Of a stretch of DNA of 64,000 bases, positions 44,458 through 57,204 are shown one piece after another. Made by a program: the position numbers and the translations under genes. The notes below the pieces were generated by a model that was not told where the DNA came from, did no database searches, and saw only the letters and a list, made by a program, of their open reading frames with translations. Every line of letters begins with the position of its first letter. Positions within the stretch are counted from its first letter, which is position 1. Source of the DNA: Tenrec ecaudatus (lineage: Eukaryota > Chordata > Mammalia > Afrosoricida > Tenrecidae); the NCBI RefSeq assembly GCF_050624435.1, contig NC_134542.1, positions 112,203,677 through 112,267,676 on the forward strand, written 5' to 3'.

Positions 44458-44815
44458 CCCACTTGAGCCCCTGATATCAGCTCTCCATGTCTTCCTCCTC
44501 CCTCCCTCCCCCACCCGCCCTCCCTCACAAACCCTTGATAAGTTATAGATTATTATTTTAATATTTTACATTGTTCTCTGTTGCCCCCACCCACTTTTCC
44601 ATTGTTCGTCCCTCTGGGAGGGGGTTCTAGGTTGAATCTTGTGATCAATTCCCTCTTTCTCCCCTCCACCCTCCCCTAATCCTCCTGGTATCTCTACTCT
44701 CATTGTTGGCCCTGAGGAGTTTATCTATCGGTGCAAATGTGCTTTGCACACTGGATGAACGTATGGCTTGTGATAAGAGATGTAAGAGCCCCCAATAAAA
44801 GTAAGAAGAAGAAAA
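44458..44815 (+). mobile_element. Short L1 with 5' inversion
   Basis: 44458-44728 is L1 3' region in antisense ('ccacttgagcccctgatatcagctc' and on). 44730-44815 is the very end in sense ('gtgcaaatgtgctttgcacactggatg' to 'gagcccccaataaaa'). About 40 bases of the family order are missing at the join, as often in twin-priming products. No clear target duplication was seen. Confidence 0.65.
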
Positions 44816-44879
44816 AAAAGATACAGAATTCAATACAATAAACAATCAGTTCTGCTGAGAGAAAAAAATGAAAGAAAAT

Positions 44880-44990
44880 AATAATGGCAACATATTTACA
44901 AATATGCTTGATACAATTAATGTATGGATTTTTTTGGTATGTATTGTTTTAAGAGCTGTAAGAGCCCCCAATAAAACGATCTTTTAATAA
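44880..44990 (+). mobile_element. L1 3' end, very short
   Basis: 'ggcaacatatttacaaatatgcttgatacaattaatgtatgg' through 'agagcccccaataaaacgatctttt' is the last 110 bases of the L1 family. Confidence 0.75.
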
Positions 44991-45162
44991 AAAACCAAAA
45001 ATAAAACTAAAGAAAATTATCTTAAAATTTTAGAGCCTCAAAAAACTATCAGTCTGAATCAACTTAAGAGTAATAGGTTTTGGGTTTAGATTTGCTGAGG
45101 GCTCCTGAGTGGTATCACAGAACAAGAAAGGACTTTAGTGATAAAATAAGGCAATCATAACC

Positions 45163-45358
45163 TGGTTCAGTAGTATAGGGGGCTATGCATTGGGCTGCTA
45201 ACAAGTTTGGCAGTTTGAGCCCACGCGCCCCACGATGGGAAGAAGATTGGCCCTTCTGCTCTTGTTCAGATTGACAGCCTCAGAAACCTCCGGGGGCAGT
45301 TCTACTCTGTCCCAAAGGGTCCATCTCAGTCAGAATCAATTCGATCGCCGTGAGTTTG
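45163..45358 (+). repeat. Type A AfroSINE
   Basis: 'ggttcagtagtatagggggctatgc', 'gtttggcagtttgagccc', 'gtcagaatcaattcgatcgccgtgag'. A diverged SINE start (45095-45119) precedes it. Confidence 0.75.
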
Positions 45359-45381
45359 TGTCTCTGCATTTTTGTTATGGT

Positions 45382-45740
45382 TTCTAGGAGCCATTGAGTG
45401 TGTTTTGACTTACAGCCGCCCAGAAGCAGCAGGAAAAACACTGCCTGGTCCCACACTAGTCTCCCTTGATGCTGCGGTAGCGCCCATTGTTGCAATCAAT
45501 GTCAATCCACCTCCTTGGGTGACTTCTTCGTTTTCACTTACCCTTTACCAAGCATGATGCCCCTCTCCTGGGCCTGGTTCCTTCTGATAACATGACCGTA
45601 GCGCATGAGAAGTTGTACCATCCTCGTTGCTAAGGAACTTTCCAGCTGAATGTCTTCCCAGACAATGTATCCTAGATATTTTTGCCAATACCGTTATTCA
45701 AAGGCATCATTGCTTCTCAATCGGCCTTATTCACTGTCAG
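45382..45740 (-). mobile_element. RTE LINE 3' end (copy 1 of a cluster)
   Basis: Tail 'agccattgagtgtgttttgacttacagc', then RTE: 'gtcaatccacctccttgggtgac', 'accaagcatgatgcccctctcctgggcctgg', 'cattcaaaggcatcattgc'-like sequence near 45700. It ends where the next copy begins. Confidence 0.75.
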
Positions 45741-45744
45741 TGTT

Positions 45745-46400
45745 CACACGTTGTTAGGTGCCATCAAGTTGCTTCTGCTTCATAGTACCCCCTATAAAAT
45801 AGAACAAAACACTGCCCGGGCCTGTGCCATCCTTACAATCTATGTTACAATTGAGCCTATCATGGCAGCCACTGTGTCAGTCCACTTCCTTGCCCGTCTT
45901 CTTTCCCACGACCCCTCCACAATACGTGAGACAAAATCTCGCCTCATTTGCTTCTGAGGAGCATCTTACTGTACTACTTACATTGTACCAGTGTACAAAG
46001 TGACGTCGTCCAACTTTCACATACATATGAGGCAACTGAAAACACTACAGCTTGGGCAGGTATGCCTTAACCCTCAAAGGGCCGTCCTTGCTCTTCAGCA
46101 CTTTAAAGAGATCCTGTGCAGTATATTGACCAAGTGCAATGTGTTGATTGATTTCTTGGCTACTGCTTCCATGAGCATTGATGGTGGATTCAAGCAAGAT
46201 GAAGTCCTTGGCTACCTCAATCGTGTCTCCATGTATCTTGATGTTCTTCTTGGGCCCAGTTGTGAGGGTTTGGGTTTTCTTTACATTGAGCTGTAACTCA
46301 GACTGAAGGATCACCAGCAAGTGCTTCAAGTCCCCATGACTGTCATCAAGCAAGGTGTTGTCATCGGCATCGTGCAAGCTTTTAGTAAGTCATTCTCCAA
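45745..46400 (-). mobile_element. RTE LINE with reverse transcriptase end (copy 2)
   Basis: Starts again with a 3' tail ('ttgttaggtgccatcaag') and runs further into the coding part. The minus-strand frame 46045-46377 encodes SELQLNVKKTQTLTTGPKKN, and then INAHGSSSQEINQHIALGQ, the C-terminal part of an RTE reverse transcriptase. This is the longest RTE frame in the window, yet the 5' part is missing. Confidence 0.85.
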
Positions 46401-46439
46401 TCCCAGTGCCTCAAACATGCAACTTGAATATGTATGTAG

Positions 46440-46545
46440 AGAGATACATGCATATGAGGTGATTAAAAATACCTTGATTGGGTCAGATACACCTGAGTCC
46501 TCAGAGTGACATCTTTGCTCTTTAATGCTTGAAACAGGTCTAACT
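46440..46545 (-). mobile_element. RTE LINE fragment (copy 3)
   Basis: 'catatgaggtgattaaaaataccttg', 'cacctgagtcctcagagtgacatctttgctctttaatgc' repeats a segment already present in copy 2 (46020-46110), so it is a separate insertion or local duplication. Confidence 0.65.
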
Positions 46546-48720
46546 TGACTTGAGGACAGTCAGTACATATCAAGTAACAGGATGTCTGGGTCATGTAATA
46601 TTTCTGTTGCCCATTGCTTGAGGCAACGCCATGCTGTTTCACACTGTGCTGCTTTCCAGACCCAGCAGCAGTGTCTGAGGGCTCTAAGCCCTTTGTACTC
46701 TTATTCCTTGGCTTCCATTCCTAAAGACATCAATTGTAAATCCAAGTAGATGAAATTATTGAGAACGTTAGTCTTTTTTCCTGGTGTTTCTCCCAAGCCT
46801 GATTGTGAAGATTCTGTTTTGTTTTTATGTTGAGTATAATTCAGAGTAGATGTGCCGTTCTTATGAGGAATATCTGATTGGATCTGAGCTGCCACCCTTT
46901 CAGTTAGCAACCTTTGCTTGATCATCTACATGCTCCAGGGAAACTGTGTGCGTTAGTTAGTAACAGTGTGTCAGTATTGGCTTATTCATTGTGAGAAATG
47001 TACTATAATGTAAGATGTTAACAATAGCAAAAACTAGGTGCAGAGTACATGGGAACTCTACTCTCTATTGTACAACTTTGTTATGAAGTAAAATTATTCT
47101 GAGATTAAATGTTTCTTCAATCTACATAACAGATATACTTGAAAAATAAAAAGGATCTTCTGATAGAATGTTTGCAGAAGAAGGTGCTTTTGAGTTTGTA
47201 AATTATTTCCATATGTATGACAGTTCTCACATCTGTTACTATAAAATTCACTGCATCTTCCTGGGCTTTTGGGAAAAGATGCATTTAATTATCAGTGAAA
47301 TTCCACTTCGGCTTGTTATGATGAATGATTTGAACGTGTCATCTTTTTTTCTCTCCTTGAAAACAAAGGGACCGAACTAAGGCACAGTTTTATGCCTGCA
47401 CCCCTTACCTACCACCTGCTTCACTTAATTGATGAAGGTGTGAGCTTTTATTAATCTTTTTGAGTCACTCTGTAAGATGCAGGAAAAGCTAATAGGATAC
47501 CATTGTATCTCGCTAATGTGCGTGCTCTGTGAAATTGATAGGACCTGCCAAGACATAAATTACTTAAGCCTTGATAAGTGTGCTGGATTCAAGGGCTGTC
47601 CAAACACTGGGGCCCCGAGGTTCTTCTTCTCCCCACCTTTTGGAATTCCCATTTCGTGCTCAGTGTTCAATGTTCGCACATGATGGCCGTGATACGATGG
47701 GACAGCAAGGATCCAAGAACTACCCCGCAGAGCCCCAACAAGTCCAAAAGTAGCCAGGGAGAAACAACCATAGGGTTTGTTGATCCCATCTCACAGCCTC
47801 GCCTCTGCCTGAGTGGTGTGCCAGCAGGTTCAGCCTGCCCCGGCGTGCTGTATCACAGAAAAGGTTCGGGAATGAGGGCGCCTGCCAGACGCTTTGTACT
47901 TTCAGCTTCCTTTGCTGACTCATTTGTTAGGTTGGAATCAAAGATCCACAAACACATTTGGTTGGCGAGCAAGCTCACCTCTGCCTGTGATCTGGATGTG
48001 ACTCAGACACCAGTGAAACTGGAAAGACGAGGAAAGATTCCATTGATGTGCCGGGATAGAGAAGGTTGATTTCTACCTGGTCATTAATTTACCACACGGG
48101 ACTGAACAAGTTGCTCGATGAACCAGGAATCAGTTTCTTTGAGAGGCCTTGATGTTCATATAACCCTTTAGGGACATTTCCTGAGGACTAGGATGGTACT
48201 ATGCACTGAGCCATGAAAAGCAATCAATTATTACAAACCAGCCTTTGCCTGGCATTGGGCCTAGTCATTGCTATTCATTTTCTAGTTCTTTAAACTGGAT
48301 CAAAGGAGGTGAGAAACTCGGGCTCGGGTCCTGCACCAAAGCTAGGGGAGGTCATCAGACACTGTCGCCTGTGTTCTTTTTACCACGTCCTGCTTCTGGG
48401 CCCTTCCAGCCCCCAGGTACTCAATGCGAGTCTGGTGAGGTTTTGCAGGTATTCTGAGGACTTAGGTCTTATAACCCCCCTGGTAACCCTGGAACCGGAG
48501 TGCCATCCTCAGCGTTGACACAGTATAAGAAAAGATAGCAAAAAGAGGGCTGAAAAAAGTCTCACCCGCAGAGGGAGGGCTGAGAAAAGAAGCTTCGATC
48601 ACTTAAGCTTTAAGAAACCTAGGGAGAGCTTTATCTGTCACATTCTACTTTTCGGTTAATATGGCATAATCTGTTATGAACACTGGGCCTAGATGTGGAA
48701 ATCCATACCTGTGAGGGCTG
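46546..48720. other. Intronic stretch without assigned repeats
   Basis: No coding exon is supported, though overlapping open frames of up to 163 codons exist at 47578-48069. The part around 47400-47580 ('gagcttttattaatctttttgagtcac', 'gaaattgataggacctgccaagacataaattactt') looks complex and repeat-free. I cannot assign a function. Confidence 0.45.
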
Positions 48721-48723
48721 TCC

Positions 48724-48910
48724 ATTGGCCCAGGTAGCACAGTGTGCTTTTCACTGTACTGTGCTAAGCACAAAGTCAGCAGTTCAAACCCACCAGCCAC
48801 TTCACAGAAGAACAGTGAGGCTGCCTGCTCCCATAAGGATCTCCAGGTTCGGAAACACCAAGAGCAGTTCTATTCTGCCCTATTGGATGGCAGTAAGTGG
48901 GATGCCACTT
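48724..48910 (+). repeat. Type A AfroSINE
   Basis: 'attggcccaggtagcacagtgtgc', 'aaagtcagcagttcaaacccaccagcc', with a diverged tail 'ggatggcagtaagtgggatgccacttgagttggg'. Confidence 0.7.
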
Positions 48911-49180
48911 GAGTTGGGCTGGACAGATGAAGTTACAACAGTTTTTTCTCAACTTGGCTAGTTTTGTCATCGTAGTTAGAAATGTAATGATCAATAGAAA
49001 ACTTGTACATATATGGGAGGCTATCTATGTTGTGTGTGTATGTGGGTGGGTGGGTGGGTATGGTGTTTGAAGGGAGATTAAAATTTTGTGGGGAAAAAAT
49101 CATTGTTTTAATTATATTTTTCCATGCACACTCTCAAGCATGTATATGTCCCCGTCATGCATACACAAACATATCTAAGA

Positions 49181-49330
49181 AGTTTAGATGGCACAAGCAG
49201 TTTGCAATTGGCTGCTAAACTAAGGTTGTGAGTTCAAAGGTATGGTAAACTTCTTCAAAGATGACAGCAGTTCCACTCGATAATACATGGAGTCACTGTG
49301 AGATGAGGGCCAACTTGACTCTAGCTAACA
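49181..49330 (+). repeat. Type A AfroSINE, diverged
   Basis: 'tttagatggcacaagcagtttgc', 'ggctgctaaactaaggttgtgagttcaaagg', 'ggagtcactgtgagatgagggcc'. Old. Confidence 0.55.
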
Positions 49331-50555
49331 ACAGCAAACATTCGCCTACTTCAAGTTGTGTCAGAGTGTCAGTTCCTACGTCTTAGTAAATGGCCATTTT
49401 AAATGACTGCTTTTACTAATACTGTCACTATCACAATTAAATTGCCTGAATTATTGCAGTAGAAGTCTTACAGTTCAGAAAGGGATCATCTCCTTAGATG
49501 CTGATCGTGTTATCTCATAAGGAGATTATAATGTATTCTAAAATGAATCGGTATCAGTTAATGTAGGCATCACATCGTCTCTTATAACGTGTCGCATCAT
49601 GAATAATGGCGTGATAGGTATAGGTTTTTAATAATGGAAAAACTAATGGAAAATCACACAAATTGCTTCTTCCAGGAAAAAGACTGGCAGAAAAAATGTG
49701 TAGCTTAAAGCAAAACCTTCAAGAAAGCAAAGAGCTTGTTTTCAGTGTTTTCATACTTGTAGGTGAAAAAACACATCTTTGAATCAAGAAAGGATTTCAG
49801 TTATGCTCATGAAGTATTAACCTGTAGCACAACGTGTGAAAGTAAGAAATGGTTTTTTTGGTTAGACTAAATCAAAAAGAGAAGTGACCAAGGATATGCC
49901 TTTGCTGAAAGCGAGGAAGGAGAGTGGAAGGGAAGGAAGAAATTAGGAAGTGTGTCAAAATCACAAACCACAAGGAAAGATCAGACGGTAAGGTAAAGCA
50001 AGCACCCCTTATACACACAGGATTCTCAGCAAATGTCAGGTGTGTCTGCCAGCCTTTCCCAAACAAGGCGCGTCTCGTGGAAGTCTGGGAGCAGGTGCAA
50101 AATAATGGAATGGTTGCGTTAAAGGACAACAACAGTCAAGATCCTAGAGAAGCACAGTGAGTTCTTTCCCTGGATCAGCAAGTGGCCTCTCACCTGCCCA
50201 TGTACCCTGGGCCTTCCTGCTAGTGAAGCGAAGATGAATTCCACTGAGCCACAGGGCATCCGTTCTCAGGAGACTCGGGTAGTATTGCGCATTAGGGAAC
50301 TGGACTTCATGGACTGTTACCAGTTGCCGTGAAAGAGGGTTGTGCTTATCGTAATTAGATGGCATGAAACCAGAAAACTCTAGTTAGTGTGTCAGGTATG
50401 TCCAGCATAATTTGATTCAGAAAACCTTTGTGGCCACGAATACCTTGTCCTGTCTTGTAAAAACCACAGCTTTTTAACCCCGGGAGAGGAAGAAGACTGA
50501 GCTTCGATCACATAAGCTGCTAAAGGGATGTAGTAGAGATTTAAACCCACTCTTG
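49331..50555. other. Intronic stretch without assigned repeats
   Basis: No gene or named repeat recognised. Confidence 0.45.
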
Positions 50556-50708
50556 TGGAGTTGGTTCCATAGCCATCCAGACAGGGCTTCTGAGATTAAA
50601 TTTTTACAGGAGCAGACAGCCTCATCTTCCTCCCACAGATCAGCTGGTGGGTTGGAACTAATGATTTGGGGGTTAGCAACCCCACACCCAGCCCATAGTG
50701 CCACAGAG
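50556..50708 (-). repeat. Type A AfroSINE
   Basis: 'aggagcagacagcctcatcttcctcccac', 'agctggtgggttggaactaatgatttgggggttagcaacc', 'catagtgccacagagc' give body, inverted B box and head. Confidence 0.7.
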
Positions 50709-51006
50709 CAAGTGCGAATGTCCCTAATACCAATGTGTCCTTTTGCAGAATCAGTAGTTTAAGTCAAGAGCAAAGACTTCAGGGAACAGAAATGAAGAAG
50801 AAAGGTCTTCAGGAAATCAATCCAAAGGGCAAAGAGACAGACTCATACACAGACTTGCAGGACTGGATTCTCACCCTAAATGACCAGAATTAAAATGCTT
50901 CTTCACAAAGCATACACTTCTAAACTATCATGGCAACATGAAAGGTAGCATTCCACTATTAAAATCTACTCTATCTTTGAGAGCATAATATTTCAGGCTC
51001 TGCTTT

Positions 51007-51052
51007 GTTTTCTTTTCTTTCTTCTTCTTCTTCTTTTTTTTTTTTTTTTTTT
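51007..51052. repeat. CTT-rich tract with poly-T
   Basis: (CTT)n runs into a poly-T of about 20 bases ending at 51052. A simple repeat; an ORF with poly-Lys on the other strand is an artefact of it. Confidence 0.9.
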
Positions 51053-51299
51053 GCCAAATTGGATTTGTGGAATAATCTGCAACCAAGTTTGACTTTGCCA
51101 TATTGCAAGTGACTGGGGCAACAGTCCGTAAACTCCGAGTCAGTCCGTGCTTCATTCTTCTCATCATGCTGACTGTTTTCCGGAGCACCATTACCATAGA
51201 GGTTATGCCATGAGCCATAGAAGCCTTTCAGGGTCTCCGCTCGAAACAGTTACTGATGCGCACATACATAGTCACCCCAAGCAGTGGTTTCGCATGTGA

Positions 51300-51990
51300 G
51301 AGTAGGTCAAAAAGTATTGCTAGACAGATGCTCTTATGTGACAGAAATATTGTAGCCAGCCACAGAAGCATTTATTGAACAAAAATACCATAACATAAAA
51401 CTATTGTTTTTCAAGCTATCCTCCATCTAGGTGTATACACTTCTGATGAAGATATTTCCAATCTCTCTAACACCCTGCCCACCCCCTACTCCCCACCCCC
51501 AAGAATTTTATGCCCTTTGCTTTAGGCCACTTCCAAAGGCAACTGGAGCATCCTTGAGTCGTTCAAATCGTGTTCCCTTGTAGTGTTCTTTGAGTTCAGG
51601 AAACAAAATAAGGCTGAAGGGACAAAAGCAGGGCTGTTGGGTAGATAGAACTGGCTTTTCCAATGAAATTTTTGAGACTGCCCTTGGTACGCTCAGAGGA
51701 TGAGCAAGTGCAGTATGGTGAATTTTAGAAAATTCTTTGGCACAGCAAACATTCTTGGCCTTTTTCCTATCAAGTCACTTTCCACTTCTTCATAAAGAAT
51801 CCTTGTGATTGTTCCATATCCTCTGAGAAAAGCTATCAAAATTACTCTTTTGGAATAATAAAAAAATTACCACCACCTGAACTGACCTCTCTGCTGTGAA
51901 TTTACCCCTGCAGACCCCTTAGAGGCTGCTGTGTTAATTGTACATTTTTCTGAAGGCACCTTAATAGAAATGATAAAAAATTATTTTACT
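51300..51990 (-). mobile_element. Mariner transposase remnant
   Basis: On the minus strand the region 51500-51650 would encode CFCPFSLILFPELKEHYKGT, then RFERLKD, the shape of the mariner 'DxxPSDYHLFPxLKEHLxGxRF' motif. A possible end is 'ggtcaaaaagtattgct' at 51306. Stops and indels are frequent. A different copy from the two on the + strand. Confidence 0.6.
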
Positions 51991-53989
<1,999 letters not shown>

Positions 53990-54889
53990 CTCTGTACACA
54001 GTGCTGGAAAGGAGGCCCATCTGTACATAATCAGAACGCCAGGAACAAAGCCCAGCTCTCCAGGGCAAAGGAGCTCTTTTGTTTCTGGCACTGAACTTAG
54101 TTCCCCGTCAGGTTTTCAGATTTCAAAAAACCAGAAACATATTTGCGTGTGAAATGTGTTTGTTTCGATCATAAGCAATCTAAAGGGTAAAACTGCTTAT
54201 AAAGCCATTCCTTTCGTGTAAGATGGCTAAGTTCTAGAAATAGTATTGTTTCTCTAAAAGAAATATTAATGGTTAGCAACATGTGACAAGAAGGAGCCAA
54301 ATTATGCATGTGATAAACATTGCTCTTGAAATGAGCCTGCCTTTGAAATGTGTTTCGGAAGGTTATTTCAAAAATAGCAGATTCCAAAAAGGAACTGAAA
54401 AGATTGTATTGGATAGATGAATCGTGTTTCTGAGTTCTTCTTTGATTGCTGTCTTTTTCTCCACATCTGTGCTGTTATGGATAGGAGGGATGAAATGGTA
54501 AGGCTTACTTCAAACCCACGTGCAAATGTGCCGCGCCACGGTGGAACTAAATGCGTCCTTATTTGAGGTGGAGCGGAGTGGGCTGCGATTGCAACGCTGG
54601 CTCTTCTGTGAGTCCCTGTCCTCCGATTTCTTATCTGAGTAATAACATCGGCACCGCGATGGCAAGGGAGTTATTGGAAAAACAAATCCGGACGTATTTT
54701 ACATCAGTTCAATAATAAGGGAGATCCTAAGTCAAGTTGTTTTCAGATTCTTTTTTTAGACTCGTGCCAAATTCAAGGCTGGCAGAGGATCACAAATCCT
54801 TGAATATTAACTGTCTTCACCCTCTAAGCATTAATTACATTAGAGTCTAATGTATAACTCCCTTCTATTTATTGGATCTATTGATGGAT

Positions 54890-54891
<2 letters not shown>

Positions 54892-54953
<62 letters not shown>

Positions 54954-54975
54954 GAGAGAGAGAGAGAGAGAGAGA
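54892..54975. repeat. (TG)n(AG)n compound microsatellite
   Basis: About 28 TG units (54892-54948) followed by about 13 AG units (54950-54975), in the NXPH2 3' UTR. Length is probably polymorphic. Confidence 0.97.
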
Positions 54976-55167
54976 TCGGAAATCAAGAAAAAGTGATTGT
55001 CTCCAAGGTTAGAATGGGAAAAAATCAGAAGCATCCAAAGCAAACTCGGAGTCTTGTTCCTAGCCTCTCAGGTTCCGCTTTCCTTAGAAATGATTCTTGC
55101 TGAGTGACTCCCACTCACAAGGAGTAACCCCACATGCGTCAGAGTACAGGTGTGCTCTGGTAGGGTG

Positions 55168-55358
55168 TTCAATGACTGGGTGGGTGGGGTATTGGTTACA
55201 TGAGTTGGGCCACAATCCGCATGACCTGAAGTTAGACACCACCAGGAACCCCACGGGATGGAGACTGGGCTTTCTCCTCCCGTGAACAGTTACATTGTGG
55301 AAGTCACAGCGGGGCGCCATGAGGCAGCACTGACTCGATGGCAGCGAGACGGGTTTGC
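55168..55358 (+). repeat. Type A AfroSINE in the 3' UTR
   Basis: 'ggggtattggttacatgagttgggcc', 'acctgaagttagacaccacc', 'ggcgccatgaggcagcactgactcgatggcagcgag'. It gives the transcript a same-sense SINE. Confidence 0.75.
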
Positions 55359-55359
55359 T

Positions 55360-55457
55360 TTGAGTTTTCTGGAAGTAGATCACCAGGCCTTCCTTCGACG
55401 CCCTTTCTGGATGAATCCTAACCTCCAGTCTTTACAGTTAGGGTTTACACCACTCTG
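55360..55457 (-). repeat. Type B AfroSINE fragment
   Basis: 'tgagttttctggaagtagatcaccaggccttccttcgacg' and 'acctccagtctttacagttagggtttacaccactctg' are the inverted type B body and worn head. It abuts the preceding SINE. Confidence 0.65.
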
Positions 55458-55616
55458 ACCCCAAGTGTTTCTTAGATTTAGTTAATTATTCAAATGAAGG
55501 CAAATTCTCTGGGGAACTATCATGTTTGCTCACTACAACTAAGTGTTGATACGTTAGATCCATGATTCAACTCGGCTTTTGAGATTATTTCCAAATAATG
55601 TTACTTTCCAAAGCAC

Positions 55617-55800
55617 GAGGAACCCTAGTGGCACATGGGCTGAGCACAAGGTGGACAGTCCAAATCCGCCAGCGCCCTGGGGAGGAGAAAGAGCGGGTGG
55701 TCTGCGCCCATCGTGCGTTAGTCTCAGAAGCTAAGGAGCATGTACGCTGTCCTGCAGCGTCCCGGGGAGTTGAAATCAGCCAGGTGGCACTGCGTTTGGT
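55617..55800 (+). repeat. Type A AfroSINE, 5' part clear
   Basis: 'gaggaaccctagtggcacatgggctgagc' and 'gacagtccaaatccgccagc' mark head and B box. The body beyond 55700 has drifted. Confidence 0.65.
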
Positions 55801-56007
55801 GTGCGCTCCAGTCCGTGGCGTTGTGTCACCTCTGAGGGGAGTGAGTTGTAATACAGTATCGGAATAAGAGATCCTCTTGTTAACGCAGAAAACGATGCTG
55901 GTTGATAGGCAAAAGGACTTCTAGAAGAGTCCTAGAATAGTTCCTCGTTTTCCAATCGTTGGTCACTCGCTCCCCTCCTCTTGTAAAAGATCAAATGAAG
56001 GTGAAAC

Positions 56008-56013
56008 AATAAA
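56008..56013 (+). promoter_or_regulatory. NXPH2: Possible proximal poly(A) signal
   Basis: AATAAA in unique sequence within the 3' UTR. It might give a shorter transcript, but no other support is visible. Confidence 0.35.
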
Positions 56014-56361
56014 TCGAGGACTAAAGATAAGTCTTAACCAGCAGAAATGATTGAACTGCATTGTTCAAACAGGCCCCAGCTCCGGTTTCTCTTTTGTGGC
56101 TCCATTCCTTTCCGTTGACTGGCGATGGCCGCACGGTGTTCCATTTTGTCTTTTGGTCTAAATCGTACTAGGCTTAGTGTGTGGTGTAACGCTTGTATGG
56201 TAATTTTGTGGTTGGTGAGTGCTATTTTGAGACACCTTTTTATTTTCCTCTACAAACAGAATTAAAATGTTATTTATTGTACAGTATGTGGGAGCCGTCT
56301 ATGTATATATACTTAGAATTTTTCTCTGTACAAAAAAAGTATGTGTACACATTTCTATGTA

Positions 56362-56367
56362 AATAAA
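56362..56367 (+). promoter_or_regulatory. NXPH2: Main NXPH2 poly(A) signal
   Basis: AATAAA inside 'ctatgtaaataaaaagaatttgc', at the end of the repeat-free UTR. The following 'gtggtaattttgtaaag' supplies a G/U-rich downstream region. Confidence 0.75.
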
Positions 56368-56387
56368 AAGAATTTGCTAAATCTGTC

Positions 56388-56779
56388 ACACGACTTCAAA
56401 GTGGTAATTTTGTAAAGACATTTATCATTTCCTCCTAAGGGGTAGTGGGGGGCGGGGGTAGGGGTGAGGTAAGTGTAAAAGCATTGCTACCTGGGTGCCG
56501 GATCCTGCGTACACAGGTGTATGCCAAACAAACCATGCTTTCGAATGTCCCCGTGATCAGACACGTTCTCTCCCTAGTACGCTTGTCTTAGTCTCCTTAG
56601 GGCAACCGCAAAAATCTTTCTGGGCCATGGTAAGAAAACAACATTTGTCAGGCCAGGACTAACCTCAATTTTTTTAACACAATTTAAATGGACATCTTCC
56701 CAAATCACTGACTCTTTGCAGGAAGTCTGTGGGAATAAAGTACTGCCCAACATGAAACTGCTGCTTCTAGATGGCACTA
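56388..56779. other. Intergenic, no gene seen
   Basis: Follows the predicted mRNA end. No repeat named. Confidence 0.5.
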
Positions 56780-56950
56780 AGGAGCCCTAGTGGTTATAGC
56801 ACCGAGCTGCCCTCTGCATGGCCACAGCTCGAGACCACCAGCAGGTCTGCGTGAGATGGTCGGCGCTTTCTCCTCCTGTCAACCGTTAGGGTCTTGGAAC
56901 CCCACAGGGGTCGCTGGTAGCTAGCATGGATTCGATGGCAGAGAGATTGA
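56780..56950 (+). repeat. Type A AfroSINE
   Basis: 'aaggagccctagtggttatagcaccgagctgcc', 'cagctcgagaccacc', 'gatggcagagag'. Fairly well preserved at the head. Confidence 0.75.
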
Positions 56951-57204
56951 TATCGTACGGAAGACTGATTCAAGTAGGAGATGTCACCTAAGAAAGTTAC
57001 TACAATGGGCTTTTCATTGGGAGGAGGGGGACCCCAAAGGGACAATATTGATAGATTTTTCTTCAAGCCAGCAGGAACAATCATAAGGGCTGATGGTGGA
57101 AACGGTTTTAAGAAACAGCAATATTGTGGAAGTGTGCACCAAGGCTGTTTCTTTTGCCATCATGCCTGTCCACCTTCTTCTTCATTGAGAGTCGCCACGG
57201 CCGT

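Larger units (their letters stand above)
53990..56387 (+). other. NXPH2: 3' UTR of NXPH2
   Basis: Runs from the stop to about 20 bases beyond AATAAA at 56362. The last 400 bases ('gttatttattgtacagtatgtggg', 'tttctctgtacaaaaaaagtatgtgtacac') are repeat-free and look like a real mRNA end. The UTR holds a (TG)n(AG)n tract at 54892-54975 and SINE insertions at 55168-55457 and 55617-55800. The exact cleavage point is inferred. Confidence 0.7.

Noticed and set aside
47578-48069. 163-codon open frame on the + strand
   Set aside because: No domain, no start context, overlapped by other open frames in this region; composition is ordinary. Length alone is not convincing in 64 kb.
50928-51218. Open frame with a long Lys run
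   Set aside because: The Lys run is the poly-T/CTT repeat read backwards.
54840-55103. Open frames with Cys-Val and Thr-His repeats
   Set aside because: They are translations of the (TG)n(AG)n microsatellite.
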